59,091 nt of DNA from Amycolatopsis keratiniphila subsp. keratiniphila (GTDB lineage Bacteria; Actinomycetota; Actinomycetes; Mycobacteriales; Pseudonocardiaceae). Below are positions 51,378 through 59,091 of this stretch, piece by piece; positions within the stretch are counted from its first letter, which is position 1; every line of letters begins with the position of its first letter. The notes below the pieces were generated by a model, which was not told the DNA's origin, searched no databases, and was given only the letters and a program-made list of their open reading frames with translations. Both the position numbers and the translations under genes were made by a program. The DNA lies in NCBI RefSeq assembly GCF_001620365.2, contig NZ_LQMT02000011.1, forward strand, positions 4,968-64,058. The letters are read 5' to 3'.

Positions 51378-52649
51378 TCAGTGCAGGGTGATCCTGTCGA
51401 AAGGCCACGCGTGGTGCGGCAAGCCGGGCGGGCCGCCCTCGGTGCGCTTGGCGTCGGGATCGATCGTCTCTGGCCAGGAGTACTGGTCGAGGCTGTAGGC
51501 GATCTCGGGCTGCGGGCCGGTCGTGACCGGTGCTCCGCCGAGATCCAGCCGAGGCGTGGAAAGGCTCACCGCGTAGGCCGGAAGCAAGGTGACCGGGTCG
51601 AGGAAGTACCTCTTCTTGAAGCCTTGGTAGACGCCGATGTTGATGCTGTAGGGATGATCGAACGGGCTCTTTCCCGTTTGGGCGAACGCGGCGTTGAGGA
51701 AGGCGGTGCCCTTCCTGTCGTTCATACCGTCGGGCTGGGGCACCAGGGTCACGTCGAGCCGGACGTATTTCTTGCCGTCCTTACCGCTTACGGCTTCGGG
51801 ACGGGTGACCTGGATGAGATCCGGCACCTGGTCCAGGTATGAAAGGAACTTGTCGGTCTCCTGCGGCGAAAGCCCGTAGGGTGCCAGGCCGTCGGTGACG
51901 CGGTTGTTGGCCACCAGTTTGCCGGGTTTCATCCGGTCCGGGCAGTTGCTCGCCGGAGGGTTCTCCACCACCTTCCACGTGGCCTCGCGGTCTCCGGACG
52001 ACGCTTGGTGGTAAGTGCCTTCGCGGGCGGGGCCGGAGGACGAACCGACGCACCGGAAGATCAAGTAGGTGTCGAGCGTGTCGTCCGCGTTGATCTTGGC
52101 GTCGTCCCGGGTGAACTCCCTGGTGCGCCAGTCGATGGCCGAGCGGATCACGGAGTGGGCCGCCGGGTAGGACTTCTCGTACTCGTCGATCGACTGATAC
52201 CAGCGGTTGACCGAGTCGGTGACCGGTTGCCGCGCTTGCCGTTTGAGCGTGACCCACAACAGCGTCCGGGGATCCACGCCGCCGAGCTGCTGCTCGGACA
52301 ATTCCGTACCGGGCGCCACGCCGGGCAGATCCTCCGGATACTTCCTGGGCTCACGGGCGGGAATGTTGACCGCGTACCTTATGGGGTCGGTCACCGAGCC
52401 CGAGCCGATATCTCCCGAAACCCCTCCTCGCGCGGGCGGCGACATCCACCCGCGAACGACTGCCGTGCCGACGAAGCCGAGCACACCGACGAGGACGATC
52501 GCGAGCGTGATCTTCAGGCCACGGCGCCGTTTCTTCGGCGGAACCGGCATCGGGAAACCCGGGCCGGGCGGCGGCACGAAGCCCTGATGCGGATGGTGAT
52601 TCGGCGGGCCGTAGCCGCCCTGCGGCGGCGGTGGATAGCGTCCGTTCAT
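51378..52649 (-). CDS. Proline-rich membrane-anchored protein with large extracellular domain
   Basis: This 423-residue protein starts with about 40 Pro/Gly/His-rich residues (NGRYPPPPQGGYGPPN), then KKRRRG and one hydrophobic helix (ITLAIVLVGVLGFVGTAVV). The rest is an extracellular domain of about 350 residues. A Cys pair (FRCVGSS, SNCPDRM) lies in the external part. The arrangement is common for actinomycete envelope proteins of unknown role. The ATG at 52649 follows a GGGGAACGG-like site. Confidence 0.7.
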   Translation of the reverse strand: MNGRYPPPPQGGYGPPNHHPHQGFVPPPGPGFPMPVPPKKRRRGLKITLAIVLVGVLGFVGTAVVRGWMSPPARGGVSGDIGSGSVTDPIRYAVNIPAREPRKYPEDLPGVAPGTELSEQQLGGVDPRTLLWVTLKRQARQPVTDSVNRWYQSIDEYEKSYPAAHSVIRSAIDWRTREFTRDDAKINADDTLDTYLIFRCVGSSSGPAREGTYHQASSGDREATWKVVENPPASNCPDRMKPGKLVANNRVTDGLAPYGLSPQETDKFLSYLDQVPDLIQVTRPEAVSGKDGKKYVRLDVTLVPQPDGMNDRKGTAFLNAAFAQTGKSPFDHPYSINIGVYQGFKKRYFLDPVTLLPAYAVSLSTPRLDLGGAPVTTGPQPEIAYSLDQYSWPETIDPDAKRTEGGPPGLPHHAWPFDRITLH

Positions 52650-52752
52650 GGTCCCCGTTCCTCCCCTGACGGCTGAACACTTCTGGAGCGACGGCCATTC
52701 TGCCTGGTCATGATCATGGAAGGTGCACCGTGTCGGGATCGTGGTCGTGGGC

Positions 52753-52797
52753 TGAAGGCTCCCTTCACCGCGTCTGATGCGATGAAAGGAGCCTTCA
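52753..52797. repeat. Hairpin, GAAGGCTCCCTTC family (third copy)
   Basis: TGAAGGCTCCCTTCACCGC and GCGATGAAAGGAGCCTTCA pair with two mismatches around gtctgat. It has the same arm length and loop type as the copies at 7224 and 7454. It lies about 25 bp beyond the stop of the TPR gene, so it may serve as its terminator. Confidence 0.65.
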
Positions 52798-52821
52798 CCA
52801 CCTGCCAGGGGAGACCGATGC

Positions 52822-54543
52822 TCACGCACCAGTGACGTAGATCCGGGCGATCCTCCCGTCCGCCCAGCACAAGCAGAGCCGATGCCCGGCGAAGTGGTAG
52901 ACGACCGTGGCTTCGCCGTTGGCACGGTTCACCCAGCTGTCGTGCGGAACGGCCCCATGTGCCCGTACGTAGGTATCGACGGACCCACGATGCCCGCCGA
53001 GGTCGAGCCCGGAGATCAGCCGGTCCGCGTCCGGGCAGATTGCGACATCGACACTGACCTTCGTCACCAGCCCGTCGAGCGCCTCGATGTAGACGCCGTC
53101 GGCGCTCGGCTCGTCGGGGACCAGCTCGCTCCGCCGGACGGTCGAGCCGGGGAAGAGCCGCCGAAGTTCCGCGTAGGCGGGGGAGTCCTCAGGCTCGCCC
53201 AGCGCGGCGCACATCGTGACGACGACACCGGTCAGTGGCGTCCCGGGGGCTGGAAGATGCTCGGCCGTGGGCTCTTCGGTCTTCAGCGGTGCCGGCCGCG
53301 GGTCCTGCCCGCCGAAGCCCGCCACCCGGTCCCATATCCAGTCGGCCATCGAGTCGGCGACGGGCTCGTCGGGCTGTCCTGCCCGGCGTTTCACCAGCTT
53401 CCCGAACGCGACGGCGACCAGGTAGGCCCCGGCGTCGTCGGTCATCACCTGCTCCCAGACCTCTTTCTCGGGCCAGTCGGGGTGCGCCGCCCGGTCGGCT
53501 TCGATCTCGGCGTCCATGGCGAGGATTTCGGCCGCCGACATCAGGCGGAACGACTCGGTCCAGCCCCAGGTGGCGCCGGAGCCGGGCGGCTGGCCGTCGT
53601 GCCAGGTGAGCAGATCCCTCGCGGCCATGGAGCCGACCTTGTCCTCACCCTCGGCCAGATCCGAGGCCGAGGCTCCCGGCCGAAGGGTGGCGCGCAGTTC
53701 GGCGGGCATCACCGCGTCCAGTGCCGCCAGCGCGGAGGCCAGGTCGATGCCCAGCTTCAGGTCGCGGATCTGCTGCCAAGCCATTTCGAGTGCGCCGGTG
53801 GCTTGGATGTCCCCCAGGCTGATGTCGTCGCCGCGCGCCTTTTCGACGATCCGCAGCATCGTCCGCGCGGTATCCACCAGGGTCTGCAACAGGTCGTCGG
53901 TCGGGTCCTCGCGCAGCAGCCGGAGACCGAGTTGTTCGGCGTCGTCGAACCGGTACTGCGCCAGGTAGGCGTAGCCGAGCAGCGTGGCGACCCAGGAGTC
54001 GGCCACGTTGGTCCGGATGGCCTCCTCGGCGGCGGGAACGAACCGTTCGGGTGGTGCGCAGGTGCCCAGCAGGTACTCCGCGCGTTTCGCCAGTGCCTTG
54101 GGGAGGTGATCCGGCCTCGTCCGCGCGCAGAGCGCTACCGCCTCGTCGAGTTGCCGCCACCCGGCCTCGTGCTCCCCGGCGCAGGCTTGGGCGTGGCCCA
54201 GTTGCATCCAGTCGTCCCAGTCCTCGTGGTTCTGGCCCAGTACGGTGTGCGCCCACCGCAACGCCTCGTCGTGGTTGTACTCTCCCGATTCCAGATGCCG
54301 GAGCGCACGAGCCGCCCAGATGAACTGGTTGTCGCGGCGACCGGCAACCCGGAGATAGAGGCGCCGGGCCTCGTCCGGGTCACCGCAGGACTCGCGGTGA
54401 TAGGCGAGCACCATCGACGCGCTGCTCCGCTCCGGCTCGGCCGCGAGCACCCGCAGCGCCAGTTCGGGGATCTTGGGATGCGTCGGCTGTGCCTCGAGGA
54501 GTTCCCAGGCCAGGTCGAGGTCCCGCTCGACGGTGTCGCTCAT
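52822..54543 (-). CDS. TPR-containing protein partnered with an AAA ATPase
   Basis: This 573-residue protein has a TPR-like helical repeat region in its first half (alternating Leu/Ala helices, for example DWDDWMQLGHAQACAGEHEAG, shortened DWMQLGHAQACAGEHEAGW, and LGYAYLAQYRFDDAEQLGL). The second half is a separate domain with several Trp (LTWHDGQPPG, ATWGWTESF, MADWIWDRV) that recalls SMI1/KNR4-type folds, common in toxin-immunity and scaffold proteins. Its ATG overlaps the stop of the AAA ATPase gene, so the two are coupled. The final part ends HRLCLCWADGRIARI. Function unknown. Confidence 0.65.
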   Translation of the reverse strand: MSDTVERDLDLAWELLEAQPTHPKIPELALRVLAAEPERSSASMVLAYHRESCGDPDEARRLYLRVAGRRDNQFIWAARALRHLESGEYNHDEALRWAHTVLGQNHEDWDDWMQLGHAQACAGEHEAGWRQLDEAVALCARTRPDHLPKALAKRAEYLLGTCAPPERFVPAAEEAIRTNVADSWVATLLGYAYLAQYRFDDAEQLGLRLLREDPTDDLLQTLVDTARTMLRIVEKARGDDISLGDIQATGALEMAWQQIRDLKLGIDLASALAALDAVMPAELRATLRPGASASDLAEGEDKVGSMAARDLLTWHDGQPPGSGATWGWTESFRLMSAAEILAMDAEIEADRAAHPDWPEKEVWEQVMTDDAGAYLVAVAFGKLVKRRAGQPDEPVADSMADWIWDRVAGFGGQDPRPAPLKTEEPTAEHLPAPGTPLTGVVVTMCAALGEPEDSPAYAELRRLFPGSTVRRSELVPDEPSADGVYIEALDGLVTKVSVDVAICPDADRLISGLDLGGHRGSVDTYVRAHGAVPHDSWVNRANGEATVVYHFAGHRLCLCWADGRIARIYVTGA

Positions 54544-55715
54544 CGCATGCCCCGCTTCACCCGATACGCCCGGAGCTGGTCGAAGGTGCCGTCGTCGACG
54601 CCGAACTCGAGCACCGGCGCCACCTGGTCGAACCAGGAGGTCGTGGACGGGGTGATCCCGCCGACGGCGGCCAACAGCGCGCCGGTGGTGACCGGCACCA
54701 GCTCGCCCTTGCTCATCGACTCGACCATCGCCTGCTGCAGCACGGTGGTCGTCAGGTGGCTGAGATCGGCACCGGAGAATCCTTCGGTCGCCGCCGCGAC
54801 GGCCACGACATCGACGTCGTCGGCGGGTTTGCCGTCCAGCGCGCCTTGGACGATCGCCGCCCTGGCGACCGCGTCCGGCGGCAGCACCAGCACCGTCTTG
54901 TCGATCCGGCCCGGCCTGCGCAGCGCGGAGTCGATGTCCCACGGCCGGTTCGTCGCGGCAAGGAAGTAGACCCCGTCGTTCGCGCCCGCCACGCCGTCGA
55001 GCTCCTCCAGCAGCTGCGTGACGAGCATCCGCATCGACTGCGACCCGCCGCCACCGGAGGTGCGCCGTCCGCCGAGCGCGTCGAATTCGTCGAAGAAGAT
55101 CACGCACGGTGCCGCGGCGCGCGCGTGGCGGAACACGCTCTGGATCGCCTTCTCGCTTTCCCCGATCCATTTGCTGAGCAGGTCCGCGAGGGTCACGTGG
55201 ATGAAGGACGCGCCGAGATCGCCGGCGATCGCCCTGGCGATGAACGTCTTGCCGCAGCCGGGCGGGCCGTACATCAGCAGCGATCCACCAGGTTTCTGCC
55301 CGAACGCCGCCGCCAGTTCGGGATTGCGCAGCGGAGTGAGGAAAGCGGTGTTCAGGTGCTGCTTGACCTCGGCGAGCCCCACGACGTCGGCCAGCGTCAC
55401 CGCCGGGCGCTCGGTGTCCCACAGCGACGCCGAAGCCGAGGGACTCGTGTCGTGACGGTCCTCATCGGACGGAGCCGCCACGACCTCGGCGGGCGGTGGG
55501 GCCGACGTCCGCAACCGCGCCGCCATCAGCCGGGCGCGCAGCAGGCGGATCCGCGCCGGGTCGCCGCCGTGTGCCTCGAAGGCCGCCAGTTCGACGGCGG
55601 CGCGGTCCGGGTCCTGCTCCAGCAGCAGCGTGACGAAGTCCTCGCGCAGCGCCAGATTGCCGGGGTCGGCCTCTACCTCACGGGCGATCACTTCGATGAA
55701 GCCGTCATCGCTCAC
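54540..55715 (-). CDS. AAA+ ATPase (FtsH/ARC-like core)
   Basis: This 391-residue AAA+ protein has the Walker A motif GPPGCGKTFIARAIA, Walker B IFFDEFDALGG, sensor-1 AATNRPWD and arginine-finger RRPGRIDKTV. The N-terminal 90 residues form a helical segment (VSDDGFIEVIAREVEADPG) that probably binds a partner. GTG 55715 was chosen because GGAAGGAGG lies 6 bases upstream; an in-frame ATG 15 codons earlier has no such site. It is coupled to the TPR gene and divergent from a second ATPase gene. Confidence 0.85.
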   Translation of the reverse strand: MSDDGFIEVIAREVEADPGNLALREDFVTLLLEQDPDRAAVELAAFEAHGGDPARIRLLRARLMAARLRTSAPPPAEVVAAPSDEDRHDTSPSASASLWDTERPAVTLADVVGLAEVKQHLNTAFLTPLRNPELAAAFGQKPGGSLLMYGPPGCGKTFIARAIAGDLGASFIHVTLADLLSKWIGESEKAIQSVFRHARAAAPCVIFFDEFDALGGRRTSGGGGSQSMRMLVTQLLEELDGVAGANDGVYFLAATNRPWDIDSALRRPGRIDKTVLVLPPDAVARAAIVQGALDGKPADDVDVVAVAAATEGFSGADLSHLTTTVLQQAMVESMSKGELVPVTTGALLAAVGGITPSTTSWFDQVAPVLEFGVDDGTFDQLRAYRVKRGMR

Positions 55716-55868
55716 CGCGAACCTCCTTCCGCGAATGGTCCAGTGTCCGACCAGAGACAATCATCCCGGCGATCGCGGCGGACAGGCGGTCCGGCGAAGA
55801 TCCCTGTCAGGGGTGAATCGGGGGCGGTCCCCGATGTGCGCCGGCCTCGCAGGCTGGACCGTGATGGG

Positions 55869-56912
55869 GTGACAGCAAGGACAACGGAATTACCCCAGCC
55901 TCTCGACCGTTCGATGTTCTTCGGTGGCAACGCGCCGATGGAAGGCGTGCTGAACACGCTGGCGATGGAACCTTTCATCACCGGGGCGAAACCGCACTCG
56001 CGGGCCGCCGAAATCACCGAGGTCTCGCCGGACGCGACGCTGCTGCCCCCGGGAGTCACCGCGGATCTGACGTACGAACTGGACGGACGGCGCTCGCATG
56101 TCGCGTCCGGTCCGGAGTGGACACTCGTCGCGCTGCGCCGCCGCGCCGGCGCCGCGACCGTATGCGTCTGCGCCACTTCCGGCGAGCTGGCGGACGAGGT
56201 GCTCGCGGCCGCGGTCGGCAGCGCGCGGACGGGAACGCCGGGTGAATCGACCGTGCCGGTCGGATTCTGGCACGTGCAGGGCTGCGGTGGTGCCGGGGTG
56301 CGCGCGCCGAGGACGATGGATTTGCCGCCGTGGCAAGCGATCCGCGGCAACTACCCGCGGTCGGCGGTGACCGCGCTCGACACGCTCATGGCGGTGCGCC
56401 CGCAGGACGTCACCGGCAGGCTGATCCTCCTCCACGGCCCCGCGGGTACCGGCAAGACGACCGCCGTCCGCGCGCTCGCGCACGAATGGCGGGATTGGTG
56501 CCAGGTCGACAACGTCCTCGACCCCGAGGTCCTGTTCGCCGATCCGGGCTATCTGACCTCGGTGGTGCTCGGCGAAGAGCGGGCGGACAACCGGAAATGG
56601 CGGCTGCTGATCCTCGAGGACTGCGACGAACTCGTCGGCGCGGACGCGAAACGCGACTCCGGGCAGGCCCTGTCCCGGCTGCTCAACCTGACCGACGGAC
56701 TGCTCGGCCAGGGCCTGGACATCCTGGTGTGCCTGACCACGAACGAGAACGTCGCGCGGCTGCATCCGGCGGTGGTCCGGCCGGGCCGTTGCCTCGCGGA
56801 GATCGAGGTCGGCCCGCTGCCGCGAGACGAGGCGGCCACTTGGCTGGGCGAGGACATCGACGCCGAAGGAGCCACGCTGGCCGAGCTGTATCGCCTGCGA
56901 GCGGCGGTCTAG
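55869..56912 (+). CDS. DUF5925-type AAA ATPase
   Basis: This 347-residue protein has a N-terminal domain (FFGGNAPMEGVLNTLAMEPF) of the DUF5925 kind as I recall it. The AAA core follows, with HGPAGTGKTTAVRALAHEW, Walker B LLILEDCDEL and a sensor-like CLTTNENVARLHPAVVRPGRC. GTG 55869 is the most upstream start in the conserved region; no good ribosome site is visible for it or for ATG 55914. It is divergent from the AAA-TPR pair with about 150 bp between starts, so a shared regulatory region is likely. Confidence 0.72.
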   Translation: MTARTTELPQPLDRSMFFGGNAPMEGVLNTLAMEPFITGAKPHSRAAEITEVSPDATLLPPGVTADLTYELDGRRSHVASGPEWTLVALRRRAGAATVCVCATSGELADEVLAAAVGSARTGTPGESTVPVGFWHVQGCGGAGVRAPRTMDLPPWQAIRGNYPRSAVTALDTLMAVRPQDVTGRLILLHGPAGTGKTTAVRALAHEWRDWCQVDNVLDPEVLFADPGYLTSVVLGEERADNRKWRLLILEDCDELVGADAKRDSGQALSRLLNLTDGLLGQGLDILVCLTTNENVARLHPAVVRPGRCLAEIEVGPLPRDEAATWLGEDIDAEGATLAELYRLRAAV

Positions 56913-56957
56913 CCGTTTCGCCGGATTCCCGGGCGGCGTGCTGTTAGGGTCCGCGAC

Positions 56958-57248
56958 ATGCGGGTGTGGCTGTGCGGGCTGGTCGTGGGCGTGGTCGCGC
57001 TGCTCGGCGCGTGTTCCGGGGGCGGGGCGGGACGCGGTCAGGTGGTGTCCCCGGCGACGCCCACGACACCGTCCACGACGACATCCCCGACGACGACCGG
57101 CTCGGTGAAGACGACGACGCAGACCCCGGCGACCACCACCACCACGACCCGGGACACGCCGCACACCACGCGGACCACGACCTACCGTTCGCCGGCGACC
57201 CCGAAGCGCTACACGGCCCCGCACCGTCCGCCCACCCGCAGACGCTGA
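56958..57248 (+). CDS. Small Thr/Pro-rich lipoprotein
   Basis: This 96-residue protein has an N-terminal lipoprotein signal (RVWLCGLVVGVVALLGACSGG, lipobox LLGAC). The rest is almost entirely Thr, Pro, Ser and Arg, ending in a basic tail. This looks like a surface anchor or spacer; Thr/Pro tracts in actinomycete lipoproteins are often O-mannosylated. No catalytic domain is present. Confidence 0.6.
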   Translation: MRVWLCGLVVGVVALLGACSGGGAGRGQVVSPATPTTPSTTTSPTTTGSVKTTTQTPATTTTTTRDTPHTTRTTTYRSPATPKRYTAPHRPPTRRR

Positions 57249-57342
57249 CGTCCCGGTCGCTTCCACGCGAAGATCGCCGTGTGCCAGGGCTGACCGGCGA
57301 AGCTGCTTCCGTCGTGACGGGCGATCGGCCAAGGTTCGGCGT

Positions 57343-58089
57343 ATGCGCGTCCTTCCTGTTTCGCCGCGTGCCCGCAAGGCCGTGGTGCTCGGCCTCATCA
57401 CCGCGGTCGTACTGGCGGCGTCGGCCTACGGCCTCGATCGGCTGGTCAACGCCCGGACCTTCCAGTTCTACGGCGGCCTGACCCACCGGGTCGAGGTACC
57501 GGACAAGGTCGTGGCCCTCACCTTCGACGACGGGCCCGACCCGGCGGGCACCGGGGAACTCCTCGACGGCCTGGCCAAAGCCGGGGTGCCCGCCACCTTC
57601 TACCTGACCGGCCGGGAACTGGAGCGGCATCCGGAGCTCGGCACGCGGATCGCCGCCGCAGGCCACGAACTCGGCAACCACTCCTACTCCCACGAGCGGA
57701 TGGTCTTCGTGTCGGCCGAAACGGTGGCAAGCGAGATCGAGCGGACCGACGCGCTGATCCGCCGCACCGGCTACCGCGGCGAGATCACGTTCCGCCCGCC
57801 CAACGGCAAGAAGCTGCTGGCCCTGCCGCGTTATCTCGCCGAACATCGGCGGCGGACGATCATGTGGGACGTCGAACCGGACTCCTACCCCGAGGTGGCC
57901 GCCAGCGCCTCCGGTATCGCCGAGCACACCGCGGACCACGTCCGGCCGGGCTCGATCGTCCTGTTGCACGGGATGTACTCGAGCCGGACCACGACCAGAC
58001 AGGCGGTGATCCCGCTGGTCGAGCGGTTACGCGGGCTCGGCTATCGGTTCGTCACGGTGTCGCGGCTGTTGGCCCAGCGGCCGGGATGA
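57343..58089 (+). CDS. Membrane-anchored polysaccharide deacetylase (NodB-like)
   Basis: This 248-residue carbohydrate esterase family 4 protein has an N-terminal signal anchor (AVVLGLITAVVLAASAYGL) and the NodB motifs. These are LTFDDGPDPAGT (catalytic Asp and metal-binding Asp), HELGNHSYSHERM (two metal His), FRPPNGKK and a late IVLLHGMYS (His). Enzymes of this type remove N-acetyl groups from peptidoglycan or other cell-wall glycans. It is separated by about 95 bp from the upstream lipoprotein gene. Confidence 0.88.
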   Translation: MRVLPVSPRARKAVVLGLITAVVLAASAYGLDRLVNARTFQFYGGLTHRVEVPDKVVALTFDDGPDPAGTGELLDGLAKAGVPATFYLTGRELERHPELGTRIAAAGHELGNHSYSHERMVFVSAETVASEIERTDALIRRTGYRGEITFRPPNGKKLLALPRYLAEHRRRTIMWDVEPDSYPEVAASASGIAEHTADHVRPGSIVLLHGMYSSRTTTRQAVIPLVERLRGLGYRFVTVSRLLAQRPG

Positions 58090-58228
58090 CCGCCTCCGGC
58101 CAATCGAAGTCGCACACCTTGGTGGTTCCGCCGCCCGCATTGTTGCGGCACATCCAATGCCGCGGGGTTCCGTCGACCGTCATCTGCACCCGGGCCACGG
58201 TGCAGGGGCCATTCGAACCACATACACG
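58052..58228 (-). pseudogene. Possible remnant of a small cysteine-rich protein gene
   Basis: On the minus strand one frame reads CGSNGPCTVARVQMTVDG, then HWMCRNNAGGGTTKVCDFDWPEA, which looks like a real exported Cys-rich protein tail. A stop lies immediately upstream in this frame, and a different frame upstream is hydrophobic. It overlaps the end of the deacetylase gene by 38 bp. A frameshifted or truncated gene is possible, but so is chance. Confidence 0.3.
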
Positions 58229-58285
58229 TCATTCCGTAGAGGACCGCTACGGTTGCCGTGCGGGACCGGCCACCCAGGGGGACGA

Positions 58286-59053
58286 ATGAGCGAGACGTTG
58301 GACGAGACCGTCGCGGGCATCATGGCCGGGGTCAGTACGACGATCGCCGACGGCGACAGCATGTTCGCGGGCAACAACACCGCGCACTACATGAGCGTGT
58401 CCAGGGACGCGCTGCGGGCGGTGCTCGCCGCGTTGCAGGTCACGGGACGGCCGGAACCGAAGCGGGTCTTGGACTTCGGGTGTGGTTACGGCAGGGTGAT
58501 GCGTTCGCTGCGGGCCGCCTTCCCGGCGGCGGAGCTGGTCGCGTGCGACATGGACCCGGCGGCGCTGGCCAGTTGCGCGGAGGCGTTCGGCGCGCGGGCG
58601 GTGATCGGCGCCCCCGACGTCGACGACATCGAGCAGGTGACCGACGTGGACCTGCTGTGGTGCGGTTCGGTGCTGACTCATCTCGATGCCCCGAACTGGG
58701 GCCCGCTGCTGCGCTACTTCTCCCGCGCGCTGGCTCCCGGTGGCGTCGCGGTGGTCACCACCCACGGCCGCCGGATGGCGATGCGCGCCGAAGCGGGCAA
58801 GGACTACGGGCTGGACACGCGTGCCACCGACCGCATGCTCGCCGCGTACAAGGCCTGCGGGTTCGGCTACAACGACTACGCGGGCAACGACGGCTACGGC
58901 ATCTCGCTCAGCTCACCCGGCTGGGCGGTGCAGCGCGCGCTGGAGGCGCCGGGCCTGCGTCTCGCCGGGTACGACGAGGCCGCGTGGGATCGCCATCAGG
59001 ACGTGATGGTGCTGGTGAAGGACGCCCACGAGATCCTGAAGTCCGACCTTTAA
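58286..59053 (+). CDS. SAM-dependent methyltransferase, unknown substrate
   Basis: This 255-residue class I methyltransferase has the SAM site VLDFGCGYGRVMRSLRAAFP, the acidic loop VACDMDPAALASC and a late LLRYFSRALAPGGVAVVTTHG. ATG 58286 has GGGGGAC upstream and gives a family-like start. A membrane- or sugar-modifying role is possible, but there is no biosynthetic partner close by. It ends about 20 bp before a hairpin half element at the window's right end. Confidence 0.85.
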   Translation: MSETLDETVAGIMAGVSTTIADGDSMFAGNNTAHYMSVSRDALRAVLAALQVTGRPEPKRVLDFGCGYGRVMRSLRAAFPAAELVACDMDPAALASCAEAFGARAVIGAPDVDDIEQVTDVDLLWCGSVLTHLDAPNWGPLLRYFSRALAPGGVAVVTTHGRRMAMRAEAGKDYGLDTRATDRMLAAYKACGFGYNDYAGNDGYGISLSSPGWAVQRALEAPGLRLAGYDEAAWDRHQDVMVLVKDAHEILKSDL

Positions 59054-59074
59054 ACCCCTACCCCGTATCGGCTG

Positions 59075-59091
59075 TCCGTGAAGGCCTCCTT
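59075..59091. repeat. Partial hairpin arm cut by the window end
   Basis: TCCGTGAAGGCCTCCTT is identical to the left arm of the hairpin at 48380. The other half presumably lies beyond the window. It follows the methyltransferase stop and is probably its terminator. Confidence 0.6.

Noticed and set aside
54489..55868. Long N-terminal extension of the DUF5925 ATPase
   Set aside because: It runs antisense through the AAA-TPR genes, whose motifs are clear. The conserved protein begins near 55869.

Overview
The window is high-GC actinomycete DNA. Codon use, gene content and near-identity of several proteins to the balhimycin, vancomycin and chloroeremomycin enzymes point to an Amycolatopsis-type host. 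This is recognition from memory of the families; no search was run.

Region 1 (about 1-38230) is most of a glycopeptide antibiotic (dalbaheptide) gene cluster, running mainly left to right. It opens with the last NRPS gene (module 7, C-A-PCP-X-TE) and an MbtH protein. These are followed by three aryl-crosslinking P450s (OxyA, OxyB, OxyC), a flavin halogenase, GT-B glycosyltransferases GtfA, GtfB and GtfC with a sugar O-methyltransferase between the last two, a PIG-L deacetylase homologue and a membrane mannosyltransferase of the Dbv20/GT39 type. Next come the precursor genes: hpgT (the only cluster gene on the minus strand), bhp, bpsD and oxyD (beta-hydroxytyrosine), hmaS and hmo (hydroxyphenylglycine), and an antiporter. 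Then come four deoxyaminosugar genes (evaA, evaE, evaB, evaD homologues, no evaC), dpgA-D (dihydroxyphenylglycine) and a DAHP synthase. The early modules, ABC exporter, StrR-type regulator, prephenate dehydrogenase and any vanHAX genes are not in the window.

The gene set predicts a three-ring chlorinated heptapeptide carrying glucose, mannose and 3-amino-2,3,6-trideoxyhexoses that lack the C-3 methyl of vancosamine, at least one of them probably O-methylated. That pattern fits acosamine plus 4-O-methyl-acosamine (actinosamine), as in actinoidin-like or keratinimicin-like compounds. The product assignment is inference.

Region 2 (about 38230-59091) is a mixed flank. It holds an HxlR regulator divergent from a secreted protein, an aldo/keto reductase divergent from an HTH regulator, an ADP-ribosylglycohydrolase, and a three-gene type VII-secretion-like operon (EspC-like protein, WXG-like/CHAP-like protein, unknown). 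It also holds an orphan glycosyltransferase and a run of exported proteins on the minus strand. Two small two-cysteine secreted proteins are divergent from an XRE regulator / ImmA-IrrE protease / membrane protein operon. An AAA ATPase-TPR pair is divergent from a second AAA ATPase, and a polysaccharide deacetylase and a methyltransferase close the window.

Intergenic spaces throughout carry several families of long hairpins and short inverted repeats. The most interesting points are the 636-bp space where type III/IV clusters carry oxyE, an adenylation-domain relic between the X and TE domains, a probable StrR-type box upstream of oxyA, a 22-residue leader-like ORF before dpgA, the missing sugar C-methyltransferase combined with a sugar O-methyltransferase, and three poorly characterised gene modules in the flank.
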